From: Gemmatimonadota bacterium
GTDB taxonomy: Bacteria > Gemmatimonadota > Gemmatimonadetes > Gemmatimonadales > GWC2-71-9
Assembly: GCA_003221985.1 (NCBI GenBank)
Contig: QHUQ01000230.1
Location: forward strand, 1-5,548
Direction: 5' to 3'
Length of the DNA: 5,548 nucleotides
Shown: one piece after another, positions 1-5,025 of the stretch
Position numbering within the stretch: the first letter of the stretch is position 1
How the letters are laid out: each line of letters starts with the position of its first letter
Program-made: the position numbers and the translations under genes
The notes under the pieces: model-generated
Told to the model about the DNA's origin: nothing
Database searches by the model: none
Seen by the model: the letters and a program-made list of their open reading frames with translations, nothing else

Positions 1-1
1 C

Positions 2-91
2 ATCAACACGACTTTCGGTGCGAACTGGCTGTCGCCAACGCAGATCCTGGATCCGCGCCTTCTCCAGATCAGCGCGCAGTTGTCCTTCTGA
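2..91 (+). CDS. TonB-dependent receptor-like protein, C-terminal fragment
   Basis: This is the open 3' end of a gene that begins before the window; 29 codons remain, followed by TGA. The residues include NWLSPTQILDPRLLQISAQ and end in ...LSF. Alternating hydrophobic residues and a terminal phenylalanine are typical of the last beta-strand of outer-membrane barrels. The 'ILDPRLLQISAQLSF' style closely resembles the C-termini of the large carboxypeptidase-regulatory-domain TonB receptors of Acidobacteria. Those proteins are thought to import or bind large substrates at the outer membrane; no substrate can be inferred here. The reading frame is open to the window edge. It is convergent with the next gene. 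Identity rests on one strand of sequence, so the receptor assignment is a reasoned guess. Confidence 0.65.
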   Translation: MNTTFGANWLSPTQILDPRLLQISAQLSF

Positions 92-108
92 CTCGGGATT
101 GCCGGGGG

Positions 109-128
109 AGGGCTCGCCTTGGAGCCCT
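109..128. terminator. Short hairpin between convergent genes, possible bidirectional terminator
   Basis: AGGGCTC (109-115) and GAGCCCT (122-128) form a perfect 7-bp stem with a 6-nt loop. It lies 17 nt after the stop at 91 and 16 nt after the stop of the minus-strand gene ending at 145. Neither side has a U-tract, so termination is inferred from position and symmetry only. Confidence 0.45.
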
Positions 129-144
129 GCCAGGCACGCCGCAC

Positions 145-552
145 TTATTTCTTCGGGCAGGTCGTGGAAATGTAGGTCAACGATTGAACCGTCAGCGTCG
201 GCACAGCGGGGCCCGCATTGCCGCCGCCGCGCGCGCCGGGCGGAGTGGTGATCGGCCCGGAAATCTCCACGGTGTGTCCAACGTGCAGCCCCAACTGCTC
301 CGCGTCGCCGCCGAGGCGATACGTCGCAGGTGAATCCCCTCTCGTATCGGTGACGGTGAACGTCGGGCCGGCCGGTGCCGCATTTCCACGTGACGGCGTG
401 CTTCGTTCCTCGCGGCTGATGCAGCCGATCACGACATACTTCCGCGCGGTCGACGCCTGGCCCGGATTCTGCGGGGCCGTTTGTGTTGCAGAGAGTCCGA
501 TCGTGGTCGCACACACGATCGCGGCGCTCGCCGCTCGTAACCCTCTCTCCAT
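145..552 (-). CDS. Small exported protein, acidobacterial type, function unknown
   Basis: The 135-aa protein starts at the ATG at 552, chosen because AGGAGA lies 4 nt upstream (forward 557-562). A longer in-frame version starting at 738 would run back into the upstream gene and lacks a signal-like N-terminus. Residues 1-25 (RGLRAASAAIVCATTIGLSA) look like a signal peptide, so the protein is probably exported. The mature part begins near YVVIGCIS (39-46) and continues with short beta-rich stretches: FTVTDTRG (65-72), TYRLGGDAEQLGLHVGHTVE (77-96) and LTVQSLTYIST (120-130). A cysteine pair, C44 and C132, sits near the two ends and could form a disulfide. The 'L..HVGHTVEISG' pattern followed by a closing strand and Cys is common in small exported acidobacterial proteins that look OB-fold-like; their function is not known to me. 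It lies 59 bp downstream of the 275-aa gene in the same direction, so the two may be co-transcribed. Confidence 0.75.
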   Translation of the reverse strand: MERGLRAASAAIVCATTIGLSATQTAPQNPGQASTARKYVVIGCISREERSTPSRGNAAPAGPTFTVTDTRGDSPATYRLGGDAEQLGLHVGHTVEISGPITTPPGARGGGNAGPAVPTLTVQSLTYISTTCPKK

Positions 553-574
553 CGTGTCTCCTGACGCTCGTGAT

Positions 575-607
575 AGTTGAGCTCGGCCCGGCGACCTCGG
601 CTCAACT
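575..607 (-). other. Intercistronic stem-loop
   Basis: AGTTGAGC (575-582) and GCTCAACT (600-607) are perfect 8-bp inverted copies around a 17-nt loop. In the minus-strand transcript the hairpin starts 4 nt after the stop of the 275-aa gene and ends before the AGGAGA site of the 135-aa gene. No U-run follows. It could be a weak or factor-assisted terminator, or a stem that protects the upstream message and lets the two genes be expressed at different levels. Confidence 0.5.
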
Positions 608-611
608 GCCC

Positions 612-1439
612 TTACTGATTTGACGGCTTCTTGCGGAGGTGCCCGTACATCAGCTCCTCCACGAACTCCACGCACTTGTATTCCATGAGCTGGGCGTTCT
701 TCTCCACGTGTCGATAGAGGGGCATGCTGATTTTCCACGGCCGCGTGAACACCTTCGGGTCCTCCATCGTCGCTTCGTAGCTGATCGTGTTGCGATCGAT
801 TGACGTGTAGCGTTCAACGACGCGGAGTGCCTCGCTGTGGAAATCGCCCGCACGGTCGAACCATGTTTGATCGATCTGATCGGTGACGTCGATGACGAGC
901 GTGTCGCCGTCCCAGCGGCCGATAGACCAGCCCATCCACGCGTCGGTGGGGCTCTTCTCCCTGCTGTTCATTCTGATGGTTCGACTGGCGCTCGCAAACT
1001 CGGACGCCATCAGGATCGTGTCTTTGCCCTGGATGATCTGGAACGGGTACGGCATGTAGATCATGCGCGGAATGCCCGGCATGAAGCATTTGATCTCGGG
1101 GTCGCGCGTCAGCCAGTTCTCCGCGTTTTCCTTCTTCCTGGCCGCCGCCGCCGGCAGGTACGGGATCTCGTTCCCCTCGACGACGCCGGGGCCCGCCGGA
1201 ACGCTGAAGGCGGCGCCGAGCGCAATCACCGGACCGCGGCGCGCCTCGTGAGCCAGCAGGTCCCAATTCGCCGAGTTCATCGCCTGCCAGATGCCGCTGA
1301 AGTCCGGCTTGCCGTCGCTGGTGCGCGGCGCCGTCGTGCTCTGGTTCTGACCGGCACCCGAAATCACGGCGCCGATGAGGATGGCCGCCGACACAGACGC
1401 TCCAGCCAGGAGAGTCGCCAGTCCAATCCGAATGCGCAT
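612..1439 (-). CDS. Exported DGxPDxSGxW-family protein (short paralogue), function unknown
   Basis: The 275-aa protein starts at the ATG at 1439, with GGGAGG five nt upstream (forward 1445-1450). Residues 1-30 form a signal peptide (basic MRIRIG, then a hydrophobic core to about residue 29), so the product is exported. Family landmarks are DGKPDFSGIW (42-51), IKCFMPGIPRMIYMP (116-130), GRWDGDTLVIDVT (164-176), a segment starting ERYTSIDRNTISYEA (199-213) and reaching TRPW (222-225), and YKC (244-246). The same landmarks occur in the same order in the 360-aa protein at 1816-2898, so the two are paralogues. C118 and C246 match C190 and C326 there, which suggests a conserved disulfide. This family is numerous in Acidobacteria and is normally annotated as hypothetical; I know of no established reaction. 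It is the first gene of a likely unit with the 135-aa gene, and a candidate promoter lies at 1488-1516. Confidence 0.85.
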   Translation of the reverse strand: MRIRIGLATLLAGASVSAAILIGAVISGAGQNQSTTAPRTSDGKPDFSGIWQAMNSANWDLLAHEARRGPVIALGAAFSVPAGPGVVEGNEIPYLPAAAARKKENAENWLTRDPEIKCFMPGIPRMIYMPYPFQIIQGKDTILMASEFASASRTIRMNSREKSPTDAWMGWSIGRWDGDTLVIDVTDQIDQTWFDRAGDFHSEALRVVERYTSIDRNTISYEATMEDPKVFTRPWKISMPLYRHVEKNAQLMEYKCVEFVEELMYGHLRKKPSNQ

Positions 1440-1444
1440 CCTAT

Positions 1445-1450
1445 CCTCCC
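1445..1450 (-). promoter_or_regulatory. Ribosome binding site of the 275-aa gene
   Basis: GGGAGG on the minus strand lies 5 nt before the ATG at 1439. It is a strong Shine-Dalgarno match and fixes this start. Confidence 0.75.
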
Positions 1451-1487
1451 AATCGAATCGATGATCGGTTACGGGGCACGCCGCGAA

Positions 1488-1516
1488 CAGATATCCTTTA
1501 ACGTCGCGTCTGTCAA
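1488..1516 (-). promoter_or_regulatory. Candidate promoter for the 275-aa gene
   Basis: On the minus strand a perfect TTGACA (forward 1511-1516) is followed after exactly 17 nt by TATCTG (forward 1488-1493). The -10 is weak (first three bases match), but spacing and placement fit: transcription would start near 1481, giving a leader of about 40 nt ending in the GGGAGG site. The -35 box sits 16 bp from the edge of the 1533-1672 palindrome, so that element could influence this promoter. Confidence 0.45.
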
Positions 1517-1532
1517 GCCATCTGTTTCTGGT

Positions 1533-1672
1533 TTAACAGCCCGTGGTGAAAGTCTGGCGTCGCACCGAGACGAGCGAGGCGCCCCGGGGTCCCCAACGCG
1601 GCAGCCGCGTTGGGGTGGGGCGGGGATGCATCGCTCGTCGAATGCAGCCAGGCTTTCGCCACGGGCTGTTAA
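1533..1672. repeat. 140-nt near-palindrome with 26-bp terminal inverted repeats (MITE/REPIN-like or folded element)
   Basis: Outer arms 1533-1558 and 1647-1672 are 26-nt inverted copies, differing only at 1547/1658 and 1553/1652. The first 14 nt are TTAACAGCCCGTGG. Inside are further matching arms: GACGAGCGA (1569-1577) with TCGCTCGTC (1631-1639), and CCCCAACGCGG (1591-1601) with CCGCGTTGGGG (1605-1615) around a CAG loop. Forty-six base pairs are therefore arranged symmetrically about one centre, with unequal bulges between them. In a plus-strand RNA both arm differences become U-G wobbles, so the outer stem would be unbroken; on the minus strand they are A-C mismatches. No coding sequence inside is convincing. 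Both ends read TTAA. It could be a small non-autonomous transposable element, a REP-type palindrome, or a structured terminator between two same-strand genes. A mobile element is my first choice, by inference from terminal inverted repeats and length. Confidence 0.6.
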
Positions 1673-1721
1673 GTGGCCTGACGCAAAAAGGTGGGGAGCG
1701 GCGGATGGTGTTGCGTTGGCA

Positions 1722-1764
1722 CCTCCGACTCGCCCGCGTCCCTGACGGGGTGGCGAGCCGGAGG
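1722..1764 (-). terminator. Long hairpin downstream of the 360-aa gene, probable terminator
   Basis: Arms 1722-1734 (CCTCCGACTCGCC) and 1752-1764 (GGCGAGCCGGAGG) form a 13-bp stem with a 17-nt loop that contains a small CCC/GGG stem. The single difference (1728 against 1758) is an A-C mismatch on the plus strand but a G-U pair in the minus-strand transcript, the direction of the adjacent gene. It begins 51 nt after that gene's stop. The nearest T-run in that direction (forward 1685-1689) is more than 30 nt farther on, so it is not a textbook intrinsic terminator. Confidence 0.5.
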
Positions 1765-1815
1765 CATGAATTGCGGTGCGCTGCGCGCGGCCGTGTGCCC
1801 GGCGGATCGTTCGGT

Positions 1816-2898
1816 TTACCGCGAGCCTGGCGTCTTGCTCGGCTGGGCCTTCCCCAGTGCCTCTTTCTCCTTGACACGAGCGCCGTTCAGCGTGCCGCTC
1901 ATCGCTTCATTTCCCTCGTGGCACGCGTACTCGTAGATTTGGTCCTTGGTGCTCTTCATGAACAGGACTGCCGTCCAGGGCTTCGTCCACGTTGCCGGAT
2001 CGGCGACCGTGGCTTCGTACTTGAGAGTGTCAGGCGCGACGCGCGTGAAGCGCTCGACCAAATGGGTGCTCTCGGTGGCGGTGCCCAATGTGAGCGGCGA
2101 GTCGTTGCGGAAATTCGTGGTATCGACAACGAACGTATCGCCCTCCCACCGACCAACCGGGTCGCCCAGCCACAGATGGACATTCTTGGGGAGATGAGGA
2201 CGGTTGCCGATGCTGACCATCCGGGTGTCGTGCCTCATCTCCATGTTGATGGCGAAGGCGGCCGGCGTCTGGACGATTTGATAGTAGTTGTTATACCCCG
2301 CGCCCAGCATCGGCACGCTGCCCGTGATGCAGCGCTCGCCCAGCGCGATGTCCTCGGGTCCGTCGAAGGGGTGCAGCTTCCTGTACTCTGCCGCTGCCGC
2401 CCGGCGCTTCTGCGTCTCAGCCGTCAACGGAGGAAACTTCCCATCGGGCGGGTCGGTAATCAGCGACGTCCGATTCTCGAACCATCTCCCCACGACCCAG
2501 AACGAGTTGTAGTCCCCTGTTCCGGTGTCCCTGGACTTGAACCCCTTCTGCTTGCCGAGGACATTGTGGAGAGCCGCCAGATACACGGCGTCGCCGAACG
2601 CGGCATCGCCATCGCCGTTGAACAATTCAGCGGCCTTCTGCTTCAGCGCAACGACCTCGTCATCGGTCAAAGTCGCGCGCCCAGCCAGCTCATCCGGCCG
2701 CTCAACGGGCGTTGCGGCGTTATGCTCCCAGACCCCCGAGAGATCGGGGTGGCCATCGGGGCCGCGGGGCGGAGTCCACGCTTTCTCGGTTTTCGGTGTT
2801 GGTGAAGCGGCGGTTTGACCGGCGAGCGTGACTCCCGCCAGCGATACCGCGATTAGGACGGCGAACACGCTCCAAGCCGCGAGACGTTTTTGAAGCAC
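1816..2898 (-). CDS. Exported DGxPDLSGxW-family protein (long paralogue), function unknown
   Basis: The 360-aa protein starts at the GTG at 2898. The choice is based on AGGAGG five nt upstream (forward 2904-2909) and on the signal peptide that follows directly (LQKRLAAWSVFAVLIAVSLA, then a hydrophobic core to about residue 26). An ATG at 3042 is in frame but would put 48 unlike, charged residues before the signal peptide. Landmarks are DGHPDLSGVW (48-57), an alpha-rich insert at about 70-185 absent from the short paralogue, ERCITGSVPMLGAGYNNYYQ (188-207), GDPVGRWEGDTFVVDTTNF (245-263), a block from ERFTRVAPDTLKYEA (282-296) to TKPW (305-308), and EYACHEGN (323-330). C190 and C326 match the cysteines of the short paralogue. 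The product is probably periplasmic or otherwise extracytoplasmic. The family is widespread in Acidobacteria and has no function known to me; the name is descriptive only. Confidence 0.87.
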   Translation of the reverse strand: MLQKRLAAWSVFAVLIAVSLAGVTLAGQTAASPTPKTEKAWTPPRGPDGHPDLSGVWEHNAATPVERPDELAGRATLTDDEVVALKQKAAELFNGDGDAAFGDAVYLAALHNVLGKQKGFKSRDTGTGDYNSFWVVGRWFENRTSLITDPPDGKFPPLTAETQKRRAAAAEYRKLHPFDGPEDIALGERCITGSVPMLGAGYNNYYQIVQTPAAFAINMEMRHDTRMVSIGNRPHLPKNVHLWLGDPVGRWEGDTFVVDTTNFRNDSPLTLGTATESTHLVERFTRVAPDTLKYEATVADPATWTKPWTAVLFMKSTKDQIYEYACHEGNEAMSGTLNGARVKEKEALGKAQPSKTPGSR

Positions 2899-2903
2899 AG
2901 ACC

Positions 2904-2909
2904 CCTCCT
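2904..2909 (-). promoter_or_regulatory. Ribosome binding site that decides the GTG start
   Basis: AGGAGG on the minus strand, followed by GGTCT and then GTG at 2898. This near-ideal site, directly before a signal peptide, argues for the GTG over the upstream in-frame ATG at 3042. Confidence 0.75.
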
Positions 2910-2930
2910 GTTCAGCAGCACGAGCGAGCA

Positions 2931-2936
2931 ATTCTA
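2931..2936 (-). promoter_or_regulatory. Candidate -10 box for the 360-aa gene
   Basis: TAGAAT on the minus strand matches five of six consensus bases and would place the transcript start about 25 nt before the GTG, just upstream of the AGGAGG. No good -35 box is visible at 16-18 nt. It lies inside the loop of a 7-bp inverted repeat, CGAGCGA (2921-2927) and TCGCTCG (2945-2951), which might be a regulator site or chance. Confidence 0.3.
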
Positions 2937-3097
2937 CTCCTGATTCGCTCGCTGACGGAGCGTCGCTCGGCGGTTTGCGAAGCTTCGTTACTTGCGCCCT
3001 ATCATACTTCTTCTGGCGGCCTCTTGCTCTGTTGTGGGACACGCCCTCGCGCGTTTCGGAACACGCACGGTCCGAGCAAAATCACCAAATCGACAAC

Positions 3098-3144
3098 TGT
3101 CTGACGATTCCGGGCGGCCAGTCTATTGCACGCTGAGTCAGACA
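3098..3144. promoter_or_regulatory. Spaced 8-bp inverted repeat upstream of the small membrane protein frame
   Basis: TGTCTGAC (3098-3105) and GTCAGACA (3137-3144) are perfect inverted copies 31 nt apart. The second ends 2 nt before the ATG at 3147. They could be paired regulator half-sites or chance; no better-supported promoter is visible nearby. Confidence 0.25.
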
Positions 3145-3146
3145 AT

Positions 3147-3368
3147 ATGAAAAGTGCAACCGGCTTACAGAATTCGACACGTACGGGAAGAGCGGCACGG
3201 ATTGTAGCCTTGCTCGCGCTGACGATGGCGATCGGGATGAACCTGGCCGTATTCTTCAGGGACCGGGCCGTGGTCCCGACGACTCCCACCGAGTCGGCTC
3301 CGCCCGAGAGAAACAACACACACAAAACGGGTCCGTGGCACTATCCGCCCGTCAGCACACGCGTCTAG
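3147..3368 (+). CDS. Possible small single-pass membrane protein, function unknown
   Basis: A 73-aa reading frame starts at the ATG at 3147 and ends at TAG. It has a basic N-terminus (TRTGRAAR, residues 12-19), one hydrophobic segment (IVALLALTMAIGMNLAVFF, 20-38), then a proline-rich hydrophilic tail. The charge pattern predicts an inside N-terminus and an outside tail. Third codon positions are strongly G/C from about codon 22 to codon 55, which supports coding. Against it, no Shine-Dalgarno sequence precedes the ATG, and the start is uncertain (a TTG at 3126 is in frame). An open frame on the opposite strand (3002-3325) shares the same third positions. It is divergent from the 360-aa gene and ends 8 bp before the stop of the convergent amidase. 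I do not recognise the family. Confidence 0.45.
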   Translation: MKSATGLQNSTRTGRAARIVALLALTMAIGMNLAVFFRDRAVVPTTPTESAPPERNNTHKTGPWHYPPVSTRV

Positions 3369-3376
3369 GAGCGTGT

Positions 3377-4673
3377 TCACATTTCTCGCACACCCTCCCC
3401 GTTCACCTCGTCGCGCCGGAGCCTGGATACGTCCGGCATCGGGATTGGCTGCAGCGACTCGAAGGCCCGCGCGGCGCGGAGCACACGCGCATCCTGGTAC
3501 CGGGGTCCGACGATGTGCAGACCGACCGGCAGGCCGGCCCCGGTCAGCCCGCAGGGGATCGACGCGGCCGGCTGCTGGGTCAGATTGAACGGATAGGAGA
3601 ACGGCGTCCACTCGGTCCAGCACTTCTCCTTCATCACGCCGGCGACGTCTCTGCCCGCGTCGAAGGCTGCGAGCGGCAGCGTCGGCGTCAGCAGCAGATC
3701 GTATTTCTCGTGGAACTGGTTCATCCGGATCCCGAGCGCGCCGCGTTTCTGCACGGCCTCGACGAGATCGAGCATACCGATCCTCGCGCCATTCTCGGCC
3801 ACCTCGACAAGACCCGGGTCCATCACGGCCTTCTGCTGCGCGGTGAAATCCTTCAGGAGATACGCCGCCCCGGTGAACCAGTGGCGACGGAAGATTTCCT
3901 CCACTCCTTCGAAGCCCGGGTCCGCCTGCTCGACCCGGGCACCGAGCTCGACGAACCGCATCGCGGCCTTTTCCACCAGCGCCGCGACCTCCGGTTCCAC
4001 GTCGGCGTATCCCAGGTTCGCGGAGTAGGCAACGCGCCACCCGCGCACGCCTTCGTCCAGGCCGGCCAGGTAGTCGCGCCCATCGCCGGGCAGAGCGAGC
4101 CAGTCGCGCACATCGGGCTGCGATATCACGTTGAGCAGGAGCGCGGCGTCGCGCACGGTGCGCGACATCGGTCCGACGTGCGCCACCGTGCCGAACGGCG
4201 ACAGCGGCCAGGCCGGCACGCGGCCGAACGACGGCTTCAGCCCGAACAGGCCCGTGAACGCACAAGGTATGCGGATCGAGCCGCCGCCGTCGGTCCCGAG
4301 CGTCAGCGGCCCCATGCCCGCGGCGACCGCCGCGGCGCCGCCGCCCGAGGAACCGCCCGGCGTCTTCGCCGCGTTCCACGGGTTGCGCGTGATCCCGGTG
4401 AGCGGGCTGTCGGTGACGCCCTTCCACCCGAACTCGGGCGTGGTGTTCTTGCCGAGCAGGACCGCGCCGCTCTCGCGCAGCCGCGCCACCGCCGGCGCGT
4501 CGTCGGTCCACGGGCCCGCGGGATCCGACAAAGCAGAACGCGTTGAGGACGGGGTTCAGCCTGTCGACCTGCCGAAGGACCGCGCGCGCCACCTCGACGG
4601 GCGAGGCGCCTTTGCTCCCATACAGGCGCAACAGGTCCGCGGCCGAACACGTCAACAAGTCTGAAGACGCCAC
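3377..4673 (-). pseudogene. Amidase-signature enzyme, frame-broken and missing the catalytic-lysine region
   Basis: Two reading frames together resemble one amidase-signature hydrolase (carboxamide to carboxylate plus ammonia). The N-terminal part starts at GTG 4673 and covers about 50 residues (SAADLLRLYGSKGASPVEVA ... RLNPVLNAFCFV), a typical amidase opening. Near 4520-4531 the homology moves to another frame, beginning DPAGPWTDDAPAVARLRESG and running to the TGA at 3377. That part has the family core: TPEFGWKGVTDSPLTGITRN, then TPGGSSGG with the cis-serine, then TDGGGSIRIP with the nucleophilic serine exactly 24 residues later, then GLKPSFGRVP. Between LNAFCFV and the acidic-proline block, relatives have roughly 50 more residues, including the 'VPxxIKD' lysine of the Ser-Ser-Lys triad; these are absent. 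Both a frameshift and an internal loss are therefore present. The intact length would be near 480 aa; about 430 codons remain. The GTG is 2 nt after the stop of the zinc-ribbon gene, with no good ribosome binding site, so it was probably translationally coupled. It may be a true pseudogene or an assembly error. Confidence 0.8.
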
Positions 4674-4675
4674 GT

Positions 4676-4936
4676 CTAGGGGTGGCCTTCACCACGCGCG
4701 CGGCGCCACAACCACCGCGCGGTCGCGGCGACCGTCAAGCCAACCGCGCCGCCGAGAATGGCTCGCGTGTGGTGCGTACCCGGTGGACGGCTGGGCGGCG
4801 GCGGACGCCGGCGGCGATCGTCGACTCGAATCCATTGCGTCAGAAAGGCTGACGCTTCAGAAGCACATACCGGGCACCGGTCCTCTTCATGAAGCTCTTC
4901 ACAATCAAGGCAGAGGCGAGTACCACGAAGCTGCAT
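4676..4936 (-). CDS. Small zinc-ribbon protein with C-terminal membrane anchor
   Basis: The 86-aa protein starts at the ATG at 4936. Two CxxC knuckles, CLDC (9-12) and CPVC (21-24), separated by eight residues form a compact zinc-ribbon-like site. A basic proline-rich linker (RRRRPPPPSRPP, 41-52) follows, then a hydrophobic segment (AILGGAVGLTVAATARWLW, 59-77) and a basic tail. The charge pattern suggests a tail-anchored inner-membrane protein. Small proteins of this layout (CxxC-CPVCxSE near the N-terminus) are familiar in Acidobacteria but uncharacterised. The stop lies 2 nt before the GTG of the amidase, so they form an operon. A longer frame from 5065 exists but crosses the divergent promoter region. 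The only SD-like bases (AGGTGG) touch the ATG, and a TACACT box lies 6 nt before it, so the message may be leaderless. Confidence 0.7.
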   Translation of the reverse strand: MQLRGTRLCLDCEELHEEDRCPVCASEASAFLTQWIRVDDRRRRPPPPSRPPGTHHTRAILGGAVGLTVAATARWLWRRARGEGHP

Positions 4937-4942
4937 CCACCT

Positions 4943-4948
4943 AGTGTA
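4943..4948 (-). promoter_or_regulatory. Candidate -10 box giving a leaderless message for the zinc-ribbon gene
   Basis: TACACT on the minus strand (four of six consensus bases) ends 6 nt before the A of the ATG at 4936, so transcription would start at or next to the start codon. No convincing -35 element is seen, which keeps confidence low. Confidence 0.25.
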
Positions 4949-4984
4949 CTCAACGGCGCGGGTTCGAGCCCAGGCGGGCTGCCT

Positions 4985-4998
4985 TGACACTTGTGTCA
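4985..4998. promoter_or_regulatory. 14-bp palindrome between divergent genes, operator-like
   Basis: TGACAC-TT-GTGTCA is a perfect 6-bp inverted repeat with a 2-nt spacer. It lies in the 90-bp gap between the zinc-ribbon gene (start 4936, minus) and the helical protein gene (start 5026, plus). It overlaps a TTGACA (4984-4989) that could serve as a plus-strand -35 box, although no clear -10 follows. Size and symmetry fit a dimeric repressor site; the regulator is unknown. Confidence 0.4.
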
Positions 4999-5025
4999 CC
5001 GGCGCGGAGCTTGCGTGGAAAGGCG

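Larger units (their letters stand above)
1440..1815. other. 376-bp intergenic region between the two paralogues
   Basis: No convincing gene lies here. Reading in the minus-strand direction it contains the hairpin at 1722-1764, the 140-nt palindrome at 1533-1672, then the TTGACA promoter and the GGGAGG site of the 275-aa gene. The segments at 1673-1721 and 1765-1815 show nothing further that I can support. Confidence 0.7.

Noticed and set aside
1568..1640. Repeat-spacer (CRISPR-like) pattern in the palindromic region
   Set aside because: The repeated pieces are inverted around one centre, not direct repeats with uniform spacers, and there are no cas genes.
837..1745. 302-codon open frame on the plus strand
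   Set aside because: It runs antisense through the 275-aa exported protein and the palindrome. Its translation is Arg/Ala/Asp-rich without domains, while the minus strand has a ribosome binding site, signal peptide and family motifs.
1543..2805. 420-codon open frame on the plus strand
   Set aside because: It is antisense to the 360-aa family protein, which has clear motifs and a paralogue; long antisense frames are expected in GC-rich DNA.
2899..3042. N-terminal extension of the 360-aa protein from an ATG at 3042
   Set aside because: It would add 48 charged residues ahead of a clear signal peptide, whereas the GTG at 2898 has an ideal AGGAGG site.
3335..4546. 403-codon open frame on the plus strand
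   Set aside because: It is antisense to the amidase homology. Its His/Arg-rich composition is typical of a shadow frame.
4303..4695. ATG-started minus-strand frame overlapping the amidase N-terminus
   Set aside because: Its translation is Arg/Gly-rich and has no amidase similarity; the GTG at 4673 gives the family-like N-terminus.
4957..4980. tRNA-like T-arm (GGGTTCGAGCCC)
   Set aside because: The flanking bases do not form a 5-bp T-stem, and there is no acceptor, D or anticodon arm upstream.
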